Position numbers and translations under genes: made by a program. A stretch of DNA of 58,827 nucleotides from Nocardia tenerifensis NBRC 101015. Its GTDB lineage: Bacteria > Actinomycetota > Actinomycetes > Mycobacteriales > Mycobacteriaceae. Below the pieces are notes generated by a model. The model was given only the letters and a program-made list of their open reading frames with translations. It was not told where the DNA came from and ran no database searches. The DNA is taken from NCBI RefSeq assembly GCF_000308715.1, contig NZ_BAGH01000241.1, positions 1 to 58,827 on the forward strand, given 5' to 3'. Shown one piece after another: positions 9,390-17,535 of the stretch (within the stretch, counting starts at the first letter, position 1; every line of letters begins with the position of its first letter).

Positions 9390-10408
9390 CGCGGCGCCCC
9401 GATCACCGAATCCGCAAGGTATGGCATGTTTTTCACGATCAGCTCGAGCTGCAGCTGCACCCGGCCGTCGACCATCGGGAACGCGTCGCCGATCCGTTCG
9501 AGCAGCGCGGGGAGCCGGTGGTACGCGGGCGCGACGGTGCCGATCGACGCGCTGATCGGCACCGCCAGATCGAGCACGCCGCCGATGATCGCGGCCAGGT
9601 CGGGGTTGTCCCGGCGCAGCAGATCGGCGACCGGCAGCAGCAGCGCGGTGTCGAGCCCGGACAGCGAAAGCTTTGTCCGCTCGCGGTTCTCGGCGGTGCC
9701 GAAGTACGCGCTGTTGTCGAGCACGCCGAGGATCACGTCGACGACCGGCGGCGTCGTCTGCGCGACGCCGGTGCCGACGTCGGCGCCGATCTCCAGGTAA
9801 TGCCCCAGTGGCGCACGCTGATTCGTGGCGAGCACCCGCGCGGTCGCGAAGAACGAGCGCACCGTGGGGCCCAGCGCGGCGGTGTTGTCGAGCAGCAGGT
9901 CGAACAGCGCGCGCACGGTCTGGGAGTCGAGCACCTGGGTCAACCGCGCCGCCCTGCGGAACACACTGGCCACGGTGGCGTTGCTCGCGTTCTCGCCGAT
10001 GAACAGGGTGGTGTTCTCCGGCAGTCGGCCGCCGCGCCCGTTGTTCACCAATTCTATTGCGCTGGAACCGAAGATGTTCGACGAGGTGAACCGCGCCGAC
10101 ACGTCGTCGGTCAGCGCGCCGGCCTGGACGCGATCCAGCGACAGCTCGATGCGCTGGTGCCCGTAACCGACGGTCTCCACCTTGCGCACCGTGCCGATTC
10201 CGTAGCCGCGGAACTTCACCTCCGCGCCCGGCGCGAGCCCCTCGCCGAGGGTGGCCGCGTCGATGGTGAGCTCGAACCGGTCGGCGAATCGGCCCTGCGC
10301 GTACTGCGTGGTGAACACCGCGACCACCACGATGACCGCCGCCACGACCAGCCCGCGCAACCGCAGCATCCACCGCCCCGCCGCACGCCCCGAATGATCG
10401 ACGAACAC
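9386..10408 (-). CDS. mceA: MceA-type substrate-binding subunit
   Basis: About 340 residues. A membrane helix (around residues 16-36) is followed by one Mce domain (EVKFRGYGIGTVRKV) and the helical region shared by the family. It is the first mce gene after the two permeases. I prefer the GTG at 10408, with GGTGAGG just upstream and overlapping the end of yrbEB; an earlier GTG at 10444 would overlap yrbEB by about 30 bp, and an internal ATG at 10369 is also possible. Calling it A rests on operon position. Confidence 0.85.
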   Translation of the reverse strand: MFVDHSGRAAGRWMLRLRGLVVAAVIVVVAVFTTQYAQGRFADRFELTIDAATLGEGLAPGAEVKFRGYGIGTVRKVETVGYGHQRIELSLDRVQAGALTDDVSARFTSSNIFGSSAIELVNNGRGGRLPENTTLFIGENASNATVASVFRRAARLTQVLDSQTVRALFDLLLDNTAALGPTVRSFFATARVLATNQRAPLGHYLEIGADVGTGVAQTTPPVVDVILGVLDNSAYFGTAENRERTKLSLSGLDTALLLPVADLLRRDNPDLAAIIGGVLDLAVPISASIGTVAPAYHRLPALLERIGDAFPMVDGRVQLQLELIVKNMPYLADSVIGAPR

Positions 10409-10412
10409 GGCC

Positions 10413-11306
10413 TCACCCCGATATCTTGATGCCGACGTCGACACCCCAGAAGACGATCGTCATGATCATGTCCGCGATCACCACCAGCACCAGGCTGGCG
10501 CGGATCGCCCGGCCCGACGCCCGCCCGACCCCCTCCGGGCCGCCGGTCGCGTAAAACCCTTGGTAGCCGTGGATCAGGATGATCATGACCACGAAGACCG
10601 TCGCCTTGATCAGCGACGCGATCACGTCGCCGGGTTGCAGAAACGCGTCGAAGTAGTGGTAGTAGGTGCCCGAGGACTGCCCGTGCAGCACATTGACGAC
10701 CACCGCGCAGGACAGGTAGCTGAGGATCAACGTGAGCAGGTAGAGCGGGACGATGGTGATCATGCCCGCGATCACCCTGGTGGTCACCACGAACGGAACG
10801 GGCCGGATGCCGATGGCCTCCAGCGCGTCGATCTCCTCGGAGATGCGCATGGCGCCGATCTCGGCGGTCATCCGGCAGCCCGCCTGCGCAGCGAACCCGA
10901 TCGCGGCGACCATGGGCGCCATCTCCCTGGTGTTCGCGTAGGCGGAGACGAACCCGGTGAGCGGGCCCATGCCGACCATGTTCAGCGCCGTGAACCCCTC
11001 GACTCCGATCGAGCCGCCGACCGCGACGCCCAGGAAGACCAGCACCGCCACCGTGCCGCCGCCGACGATGATATTGCCGCTGCCCCAGGTGATGTCGGTG
11101 AGGGTGAGCATGGTCTGGCGGCGGTAGGAGCGCAGGGTGTGCGGTACGGCGAAGAGAACCTGGGTCACGAAAGTCAGCTGGTGGCCTAGGGATTCGAACA
11201 GCGTCAGCGGTCCGCGAGTGCCGCGCTCGACGAGACGACCGACCCGGCCGAACGGCCGATACTGAGCGGGCACTTGCCCACCCGTCACCCGACCACCGCC
11301 CCTCAT
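10413..11306 (-). CDS. yrbEB: YrbE-type Mce permease, second (MlaE family)
   Basis: About 297 residues from the ATG at 11306. MlaE/YrbE membrane protein with five or so hydrophobic segments and the family motif around EEIDALEAIGIRPVPF. It forms the permease of the Mce lipid importer with the other YrbE; the ATPase (MceG/Mkl) is normally encoded elsewhere and is absent here. The start is uncertain: two more in-frame ATGs at 11357 and 11408, plus a GTG at 11288, exist because the start region lies inside a 51-bp in-frame triplication that would add up to two 17-residue units. Confidence 0.9.
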   Translation of the reverse strand: MRGGGRVTGGQVPAQYRPFGRVGRLVERGTRGPLTLFESLGHQLTFVTQVLFAVPHTLRSYRRQTMLTLTDITWGSGNIIVGGGTVAVLVFLGVAVGGSIGVEGFTALNMVGMGPLTGFVSAYANTREMAPMVAAIGFAAQAGCRMTAEIGAMRISEEIDALEAIGIRPVPFVVTTRVIAGMITIVPLYLLTLILSYLSCAVVVNVLHGQSSGTYYHYFDAFLQPGDVIASLIKATVFVVMIILIHGYQGFYATGGPEGVGRASGRAIRASLVLVVIADMIMTIVFWGVDVGIKISG

Positions 11307-11428
11307 CGAATCGCTCCGCGATGCTCGCCCACCCGTCACCCGACCACCGCCCCTCATCGAATCGCTCCGCGATGCTCGCCCACCCGTCACCCGACCACCG
11401 CCCCTCATCGAATCGCTCCGCGATGCCG
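11276..11428. repeat. 51-bp tandem triplication over the yrbEB start
   Basis: Three near-identical 51-bp units begin at 11276, 11327 and 11378. Read on the minus strand each encodes 17 residues (MRGGGRVTGGRASRSDS), so copy number does not shift frame. Each unit contains an ATG, a GAGGGGCGG ribosome-site-like run and a GTG 9 nt beyond it, so the translation initiation region of yrbEB itself has been multiplied. The near identity of the units points to a recent expansion. Confidence 0.9.
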
Positions 11429-11433
11429 GTTCA

Positions 11434-12330
11434 TCAGCCCACCTTCTGTGGCAAGAACATCGAGACCAGTTGGGTGATAACGAGATTCACACCGAACGCG
11501 GCGATCACCCCGATCACCACGGCCGCGTTCACCGCGTTCGCCACGCCCTTGGGTCCATGCGTCGCCTCCAGCCCGCGCTGGCAGGCGACGATCAACACGA
11601 TCACCCCGAACACGACCGACTTCCCGATCGCCACCGCGAGATCCGCCATGGTCGCGAAGGCCGCGAACGAAGACAGGTAGCTACCGGGCGTCACCCCTTG
11701 GAAGCCGACCGCGACCACGTACCCGGTGAACACCCCCATGAAAATCACCAGCAGGCACAGCAGCGGCGTCAGCACGACCATGGCCGCCAGCCGCGGCGCG
11801 ACCAGCCGCCGCACCGGGTCGATTCCCATGGTGCGCAACGCGTCTACTTCCTCGCGGATCGTGCGGGCGCCGAGGTCCGAGGCGATCGCCGAGCCCGCCG
11901 CGCCGCCGAGCAACAGCGCCGTCACCATCGGCGCGCCCTGCCGGATGACGCCGAGCCCGCCCGCCGCCCCGGCCACCGAGGTCGCACCGACCTGCTGGGT
12001 GAGGCTGCCGACCTGCACCGAGACGATCACGCCGAACGGAATCGCTACCAGCACAGCGGGAATCGCGGTCACACTGACGATGAACCACCCCTGCTGCAAG
12101 GTGTCCCGCCAGGGATGTCGCAGCTTCAGGAGGTCGCCGACGAGGTAGGTGAACGCGGCGGTGGCGAGTTGCAGTGTGCGCCCGAATGTCCGCAGGCTCC
12201 GCAGCACCAGCTCGAATCCCCACCGCGCCAACGGCTCGGAGACTCGCGCGACCCTGTCGACGACCACCGCTACCTCGATTCCGCCGGCCCCACCCCCGAC
12301 GAGGCTCAATTTAACCGACTGATATGTCAC
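11434..12330 (-). CDS. yrbEA: YrbE-type Mce permease, first (MlaE family)
   Basis: 298 residues from the GTG at 12330. MlaE/YrbE permease with hydrophobic segments across the C-terminal two thirds and the conserved stretch REEVDALRTMGIDPVRRL. It opens the mce operon. Another possible start is the GTG at 12267, preceded by GAGG at proper spacing; the extra N-terminal residues are glycine- and valine-rich and not family-like, so the shorter form may be right. The stop lies in front of the 51-bp repeat that leads into yrbEB. Confidence 0.9.
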   Translation of the reverse strand: MTYQSVKLSLVGGGAGGIEVAVVVDRVARVSEPLARWGFELVLRSLRTFGRTLQLATAAFTYLVGDLLKLRHPWRDTLQQGWFIVSVTAIPAVLVAIPFGVIVSVQVGSLTQQVGATSVAGAAGGLGVIRQGAPMVTALLLGGAAGSAIASDLGARTIREEVDALRTMGIDPVRRLVAPRLAAMVVLTPLLCLLVIFMGVFTGYVVAVGFQGVTPGSYLSSFAAFATMADLAVAIGKSVVFGVIVLIVACQRGLEATHGPKGVANAVNAAVVIGVIAAFGVNLVITQLVSMFLPQKVG

Positions 12331-12661
12331 TCTGCGGCGTATTGACGGAAATCGGTTCAGTGACTGGGACAGACGGAAACACTGAGCTTCCCCGGACTGA
12401 CCGGCCGAATAATGTTCAGCGGGAACCTAGCTGCGACGGATTCAGACCGGCCGCCGGTGCGCCTGCCCCTCCTCGCACGCCACTGTCCCGGCCACTTAGA
12501 TCGGCGATCGAGTTCGCCCGCTCGCTCGCACCATTCCCAGCATTCGCACCGTCGCAGAGCCCTAGACGCAGTGCGGATCTTTGGAAGGAGTGCGGTCTCC
12601 AAGGCGCTGCTGTAGCAAACCCTGCGCTTCGGCACCTAAGAGGTCTGTGCGCTGCGGATTG
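12331..12661. other. Intergenic region upstream of the mce operon
   Basis: No gene that I can support. It must hold the mce operon promoter on the minus strand, but I see no convincing -35/-10 pair and no KstR-type AACnnGTT palindrome, which argues against this being a KstR-controlled mce4-type operon. Short reading frames here are low complexity and lack ribosome sites. Confidence 0.5.
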
Positions 12662-13471
12662 TCAGGGCGTACCGATCCACGGCTCGAAGAGCCGGTCTAC
12701 CCCGCCTGTGGCGAGTTGAGTAGCCAGCCATGCGTTGAGGGTGGTGGCAAGCATCGGGTCGTCCTTGCGGACCAGGAGGACCTTGCCGAAGGAGTCAAAA
12801 GGCTTGTCCGGGTGCAGAACTTGCAGCCCCGGATGTTGGCGTACCCGGTAGCGGCCCTCGACGGCGTCGGTGACGAACACGTCCGCGCGGCCCTGCTCGA
12901 CCTCGTCGAAAATGGTGCGGTTCTCCGGCCAGAGGGTCAGCTCGGCCTCGGGAAAGTTCTTGCGCGCGAACTCCTCGTTGGTGCCGCCGCGGTTGGCGAT
13001 CACGCGCACGCCTGGGCGGTTGATCTGCTCGATAGTCGAGAATTCAGCGCCGGTGTCGCGGCGGGTGATCGGCGTCTTGCCGTCGGTGCCGTAGACGAGG
13101 GAGAAGTCGGCGAAGGCACGCCGGGCGGGCGCATCGGAGATCCCGCCGACGGCGATATCGCAGTGCAGCGCGGCAAAGTCCGTCTTCATGCTCGCCCACG
13201 TAAGCGGAACGAACTGCACCGGGCGGCGGAGCATATCGGCGAACCCGCGCGCCAAATCGATGTCCACGCCGCGATATTCACCCGCGCCCTCGACCATCGC
13301 GTACGGCGGGTAGTCGCCGGGCGTACACACCCGCAAAGCATTCGGGGCGTCAGCACTCGCCGAAATCGACGGTGCCACAAGGACGCTGGGCCCGACCAGG
13401 AGAACCACGCCGAGCCGCCGAAGTGGCGTGACCGCGCCCGCCGTCACCGCACCGAGCCGACGCAGCAGCAT
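12662..13471 (-). CDS. Periplasmic solute-binding protein, family 3
   Basis: About 269 residues. An N-terminal signal-like hydrophobic segment ends near SISASA (residue about 40), followed by a family 3 solute-binding fold: LRVCTPGDYPPYAM, YRGVDIDLARGFADML, HCDIAVGGIS and DVFVTDAVEGRY. The arginine in the GISDAPARRAF stretch and the acid in VTDAVE fit ligand-binding positions of amino-acid-binding or cyclohexadienyl-dehydratase-like members. No ABC permease or ATPase lies nearby. The ATG at 13471 has GGGGGAG upstream. The frame stays open to 13813, but that extension is made of the 42-bp repeat and then of sequence antisense to the next gene. Confidence 0.82.
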   Translation of the reverse strand: MLLRRLGAVTAGAVTPLRRLGVVLLVGPSVLVAPSISASADAPNALRVCTPGDYPPYAMVEGAGEYRGVDIDLARGFADMLRRPVQFVPLTWASMKTDFAALHCDIAVGGISDAPARRAFADFSLVYGTDGKTPITRRDTGAEFSTIEQINRPGVRVIANRGGTNEEFARKNFPEAELTLWPENRTIFDEVEQGRADVFVTDAVEGRYRVRQHPGLQVLHPDKPFDSFGKVLLVRKDDPMLATTLNAWLATQLATGGVDRLFEPWIGTP

Positions 13472-13696
13472 CACCGCTCCCCCGTCACCGCACCGAGCCG
13501 ACGCAGCGGCATGACCACGCCCCGCGCCACCGCACCGGGCCTCCGCAGCAGCATGACCACGCCCGATGTCACCGCCTCGAGCCGCCACAGTAGCGTGACC
13601 GCACCCGGCATCACCACACCCGTCGTCACCGCACCGAGCCGCCACAGCGGCATGACCACTCCCGGCACCACCGCGCCAAGCCGCCACAGCTCCCGC
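13400..13696. repeat. Degenerate 42-bp minisatellite at the 5' end of the solute-binding gene
   Basis: About six units, several exactly 42 bp, one 41 and one about 57 bp. On the minus strand the units encode variants of VMPLRRLGAVTRG, which is the same segment as the start of the adjacent solute-binding protein (MLLRRLGAVTAGAV), so the array looks like repeated copies of that gene's start and early signal peptide. Divergence between units suggests it is older than the 51-bp array at 11.3 kb. Confidence 0.85.
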
Positions 13697-13701
13697 ACCG
13701 C

Positions 13702-14052
13702 TCAGTTCTCGTTGCGCGCCTTGGGGAATCGCTTTTGATTGGCCACCCAGCCCGCCATCTTCGCCCAGTGCGACTTGCGCGGGGTGGCGATCGAGGTCAG
13801 CTCGCGGTCCCACTCGTCGGCCTCGGTGAGGCCGTCGACGGTGGCGACGAGTTCCTTCGCGGCGGCGAGGTCGGCGACGACCCGGTCGCCGAGGATGCCG
13901 TCGGAGCCGACCAGCGTGACGCGGACACCGACGCGGCCGACCGGCTGCAGCACGGCAGTAGCCGACCCGCCGTGATCGGCGACGAATCCCTTGACGGACG
14001 CCACGATGGCCTTCGGCAACTTCACCGGGGCGGTGGCGGCATGAGCACTCAT
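13702..14052 (-). CDS. Small conserved protein of unknown function
   Basis: 116 residues, no signal peptide or membrane segment. It shows a beta-rich middle (ATAVLQPVGRVGVRVTLVG) and a C-terminal region with tryptophans in EADEWDREL and KSHWAKMAGWV and a basic end. I do not recognise a named domain. The ATG at 14052 has no clear ribosome site. It is divergent from the quinone oxidoreductase gene 133 bp away, and codon use matches the core genome. Confidence 0.65.
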   Translation of the reverse strand: MSAHAATAPVKLPKAIVASVKGFVADHGGSATAVLQPVGRVGVRVTLVGSDGILGDRVVADLAAAKELVATVDGLTEADEWDRELTSIATPRKSHWAKMAGWVANQKRFPKARNEN

Positions 14053-14184
14053 GGGAGGGAGTTTACCGACCAGTAGGAAACGGTCCAGTCCCCTGTGCCC
14101 CGAATTACGGCCGAGTCCCCCGCCGATGATTCCCGGGCTAGGCAAGCGACACGTCCGAATCCGCGAGGGTGTAGAACAGACCTC

Positions 14185-15150
14185 ATGCGCGCGATCCAGG
14201 TGTCCGAACACGGCGGCCCCGAAGTACTCCGGTACGTCGAGGTGCCCGATCCGCAGATCGGCCCGGATCAGCTGCTCGTCGATATCCAGGCGACCGGCAT
14301 CAACTTCATCGACACCTATATCCGCACCGGCCGCTACCCGCAGGACGTGCCGTACGTCCCCGGCTCCGAAGCCAGCGGGGTGGTCGCCGAGGTCGGCGCC
14401 GACGTCACCGAGTTCGCCGTGGGCGACCGGGTCGCGTGGGCCGCGGGCCCCGGCAGCTACGCCGAGCGCGTCGCGGTGAACGCGAGCGTCGCGGTCAAGG
14501 TCCCCGACGCGGTGGACCCGCCGGTCGCCGCGTCGGCGTTGCTGCAGGGCATGACCGCGCACTACCTGCTCGAATCGATCTACACGCCGCAGCAGGGCGA
14601 GGCCGTGCTCGTGCACGCCGGCGCGGGCGGTGTCGGCCTGATCCTCACCCAGCTGGCCGCGGCCCGCGGCGCGCGCGTGATCACCACGGTCTCCTCCGAC
14701 GCCAAGGAGCAACTGTCGCGCGAGGCCGGCGCGGCCGAGGTGCTGCGCTACGACGACGACCTCGCCGATCAGGTGCGCGCGCTCACCGACGGCGTCGGCG
14801 TCGCCGCCGTGTACGACGGGGTCGGCGCGGCCACCTTCGAGGCCAGCCTCGCCTCGCTGCGCGTGCGCGGCATGCTCGCCCTCTTCGGCGCGGCCAGCGG
14901 ACCGGTCCCCCCGTTCGATCTGCAGCGCCTCAACCCCGCGGGTTCCCTGTTCGTCACCCGTCCGAGCCTCGCCTTCTACACCCGCACCCGCGACGAATTG
15001 CTCTGGCGCGCAACGGATGTCTTCGACGCCATCGCCGCGGGGACCTTACGGATCCGCATCGGCGCGACCTACCCGCTCGCCGAGGCCGAACAGGCGCACC
15101 GAGACCTGGAGGCCCGCAAGACGACCGGCTCCATCGTCCTGCTGCCCTGA
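14185..15150 (+). CDS. qor: Quinone oxidoreductase (MDR/zeta-crystallin type)
   Basis: 321 residues of the medium-chain dehydrogenase/reductase superfamily without zinc ligands. The N-terminal GroES-like domain carries the quinone-reductase pattern GINFIDTYIRTGRYP, followed by PGSEASGVV; the Rossmann domain shows HAGAGGVGLILTQLA near residue 152. Predicted NADPH-dependent one-electron reduction of quinones. The ATG at 14185 begins the conserved sequence; an upstream in-frame extension to 14095 lacks family features. A qor gene near ctaB/ctaA is also found in mycobacteria. Confidence 0.92.
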   Translation: MRAIQVSEHGGPEVLRYVEVPDPQIGPDQLLVDIQATGINFIDTYIRTGRYPQDVPYVPGSEASGVVAEVGADVTEFAVGDRVAWAAGPGSYAERVAVNASVAVKVPDAVDPPVAASALLQGMTAHYLLESIYTPQQGEAVLVHAGAGGVGLILTQLAAARGARVITTVSSDAKEQLSREAGAAEVLRYDDDLADQVRALTDGVGVAAVYDGVGAATFEASLASLRVRGMLALFGAASGPVPPFDLQRLNPAGSLFVTRPSLAFYTRTRDELLWRATDVFDAIAAGTLRIRIGATYPLAEAEQAHRDLEARKTTGSIVLLP

Positions 15151-15156
15151 CAATCT

Positions 15157-15759
15157 TCAGAAGTCCCGACCGGTGAGCCCGCGATAGATGAAGCGGGTCA
15201 GGCCCTCCACGGCCTGCTTGTCGGTCAGCTCGACGGTGCCCTCCTCGACGGACTGCACCAAACCCGTGGTGAGCAGGAACATCATCGCCAGGCTGGCGTC
15301 GGGCGTGCTCGGCAGCGTGAGCCCGCGCGGGCCGAAGGCATCGAGGTGGTCGGCGATGTCACGTCGCTGCCGAATCGCGAACTGCCCTGCCTGCCTGGCG
15401 AATTCGTCGTTGACGAGGGCCGCCTGCTGGATCGAGCGGAACACCGCCCAGTGCTGACGGGCCGCGATCCAGTACTGCTCGATGTGGAAGCGGATCGCCG
15501 CGGGGTCGGTGAAGTCCGGATTGTGGTCCGGCCCTTCGGCCGTCACGTCGCCCTGCTCCGCGACGTCGTTCAGCAGCGCCTGGAGTAGCTCCTCCTTGCT
15601 CGCGAAATGGTTGTAGAACGACCCGGCCGCGCGACCCGCCGCGGTCGTGATGTCGACGATCTTGGTGTTCAGGTAGCCGCGCTCCGCGAACAGCCGTAGG
15701 GCCGCTGCCTTCAGCGCGAGCTCGGTCTCGGCCGACTTCTCCTTGCGACTCATCGACAC
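15157..15759 (-). CDS. TetR-family regulator, divergent from the monooxygenase
   Basis: About 200 residues. TetR helix-turn-helix (IVDITTAAGRAAGSFYNHF, then KEELLQAL) and a helical ligand domain ending LTRFIYRGLTG. Of three close starts the GTG at 15759 lies 8 nt from a perfect AGGAGG and is preferred; GTG 15768 and ATG 15753 fit less well. It is divergent from the FAD monooxygenase across 83 bp that contain a promoter and a palindrome, so it probably represses that gene and perhaps itself. It converges on qor with 6 bp between stops. Confidence 0.9.
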   Translation of the reverse strand: MSMSRKEKSAETELALKAAALRLFAERGYLNTKIVDITTAAGRAAGSFYNHFASKEELLQALLNDVAEQGDVTAEGPDHNPDFTDPAAIRFHIEQYWIAARQHWAVFRSIQQAALVNDEFARQAGQFAIRQRRDIADHLDAFGPRGLTLPSTPDASLAMMFLLTTGLVQSVEEGTVELTDKQAVEGLTRFIYRGLTGRDF

Positions 15760-15772
15760 CGCACCCACCTCC

Positions 15773-15801
15773 TTGACAGGGAACGTACCAACTCACATAC
15801 T
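15773..15801 (+). promoter_or_regulatory. Sigma-70-type promoter of the monooxygenase
   Basis: A perfect TTGACA (15773-15778), 17 nt, then CATACT (15796-15801). Spacing is ideal and it points at the monooxygenase, whose start is 41 nt beyond. Confidence 0.65.
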
Positions 15802-15809
15802 GAACCGAC

Positions 15810-15820
15810 ATTCACTGAAT
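15810..15820. promoter_or_regulatory. Candidate TetR operator
   Basis: Palindrome ATTCA-C-TGAAT placed just after the -10 box and around the expected transcription start of the monooxygenase; a second half-site AATTCAC follows at 15824-15830. Position between the divergent genes fits repression by the TetR protein at 15157. Confidence 0.5.
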
Positions 15821-15842
15821 AGTAATTCACCAAGGAGAAATC

Positions 15843-17264
15843 GTGCAGGAGCAGGTACTCGTCGCGGGTGCAGGACCGACCGGCTTGACCATCGGCCTCG
15901 AGCTGGCCCGCCGCGACATCCCGGTGCGTATCGTCGACCAGGCCGCGGAGTTCTTCGCGGGTTCGCGCGGCGACGGAATCCAGCCCCGCACCCTGGAGGT
16001 GTTCGACGATCTCGGGGTGCTCGACGCGGTGCTGGCGGCGGGCATACCGATGCCGATCATGCGGGTCCACCTCGGCGGCGAGTTCGTCGGCGAACACCGG
16101 ATGGCGGAACTCGTCGAGCCGACACCCGCGTTCCCCCACCCCAATCCGTGGGTGCTCGGGCAGTCCGGGACCGAGGCGATTCTGCGCGAGCGGCTCGCGG
16201 AGTTCGGAGTGCACGTCGAACTGGACACGGCGCTAACGACTTTCGACCAGGACGCCACCGGGGTCACCGCGACGCTGACCCGCGACGGCGTCGAGGAGAC
16301 CGTGCGCGTCGCCTACCTCGTCGGCGCCGACGGCGGCCGCAGCACGGTGCGCAAGGCGCTCGGCATCGCGTTCGAGGGCACGACCGACGAGTCGCTGCGC
16401 ATGCTGCTCGGCGATGTCCGGGCCGACGCCCTCGACCACCAGTTCGGCTACTGGTTCGCCGGAGCCGAGCATCCGATGGAGGGAATCGCCATGTCCCCCT
16501 TGCCCGGTGGACGGCAGTTCCAGTTCGCGGCCCCGCTGACCGGCGACGCCGAGCCGACCCTCGAGGTGCTGCAGGAGTACGTGGATCGCTACTCCGGGCG
16601 CACCGACATCACACTGTCCGAGCTGACCTGGGTCACCGTCTGGCGGCCGAATGTGCGCCTGGCCGAACGGTTCCGGGTCGGACGCGTCTTCCTGGCCGGC
16701 GACGCCGCGCACGTGCACCCGCCGACCGGCGGGCAGGGCATGAACACCGGCATCCAGGACGCGTACAACCTCGGCTGGAAGCTGGCCGCCGCGGTACACG
16801 GCGACGAATCACAGTTGGACAGCTACGAATCCGAGCGCAGGCGAGTCGCCGCCCACGTGCTCGGCATCAGCTCCGGCCTGCTGAACAAACTCGTCGACGG
16901 CGACGAGGACGCGATGCGGCGCGGCCCGGAGACCCAGCAGCTCGATATCTCCTACCGAGACCCGGCCGACCGCGCCCCGCTCGCGCCCGGCGATCGCGCC
17001 CCCGACGCCCCGCTGAAAGACATGGCAGGCAACCCGATTCGCCTGTTCGACCTGTTCCGCGGCCCGCACGCGACAACGCTCTGCTTCGGCGAAACCGGCC
17101 AGCTCCCACCGGGATCCGATACGTACGCGGTCGTCCGGCCGGGCACCACCGCCGCCGGTCAGTACGTCGTCGACGTCGAGGGCCACGCGTTCACCGCCTA
17201 CCACGCGACCGACGGAACCCGGGTGGTGGTCCGCCCCGACGGATACCTTGCCGAACGGAGCTGA
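15843..17264 (+). CDS. FAD-dependent aromatic hydroxylase/monooxygenase
   Basis: 473 residues of the class A flavoprotein monooxygenases. The FAD-binding GAGPTGLTIGLELARR lies at residues 9-24, the DG motif YLVGADGGRSTVRKALG at about 158, and the GD motif RVFLAGDAAHVHPPTGGQG at about 281, followed by a C-terminal thioredoxin-like domain as in polyketide and rifampicin hydroxylases. Predicted to hydroxylate an aromatic substrate with NAD(P)H and oxygen; the substrate cannot be told. The GTG at 15843 has AAGGAG 5 nt upstream. Control by the divergent TetR suggests induction by its substrate. Confidence 0.92.
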   Translation: MQEQVLVAGAGPTGLTIGLELARRDIPVRIVDQAAEFFAGSRGDGIQPRTLEVFDDLGVLDAVLAAGIPMPIMRVHLGGEFVGEHRMAELVEPTPAFPHPNPWVLGQSGTEAILRERLAEFGVHVELDTALTTFDQDATGVTATLTRDGVEETVRVAYLVGADGGRSTVRKALGIAFEGTTDESLRMLLGDVRADALDHQFGYWFAGAEHPMEGIAMSPLPGGRQFQFAAPLTGDAEPTLEVLQEYVDRYSGRTDITLSELTWVTVWRPNVRLAERFRVGRVFLAGDAAHVHPPTGGQGMNTGIQDAYNLGWKLAAAVHGDESQLDSYESERRRVAAHVLGISSGLLNKLVDGDEDAMRRGPETQQLDISYRDPADRAPLAPGDRAPDAPLKDMAGNPIRLFDLFRGPHATTLCFGETGQLPPGSDTYAVVRPGTTAAGQYVVDVEGHAFTAYHATDGTRVVVRPDGYLAERS

Positions 17265-17535
17265 ACAGGGTTTTCGTCGCCCGGAGGTTACGCGCTCGGT
17301 CGGTGGCCGGGGCCGTGTCCGGAATCCGGGGTTCGGGGTGGAGATGACGGTGGCCGAGGACGCGGTCGGTCCGTGCGCAGGGCGGAGCATCGTGAGGGGG
17401 CATCGTTGAAGTCGGGTAACGGGTCGATGCCGATCAGGTCAGGGCAGTGGCCGGGGTGGTGACGGGTTGTCAGACTCGATAGCGGTTGATCTTGGAAACG
17501 GATGGATTCACCAGCCTCGCACAAGGAGACCGACT

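Noticed and set aside
11276..11428. 51-bp repeats as a CRISPR or iteron set
   Set aside because: No spacers, in-frame with yrbEB and no replication gene nearby.
13472..13813. N-terminal extension of the solute-binding protein to 383 residues
   Set aside because: The extension is built from the 42-bp repeat and then sequence antisense to the gene at 13702; signal peptide and ribosome site both favour the start at 13471.
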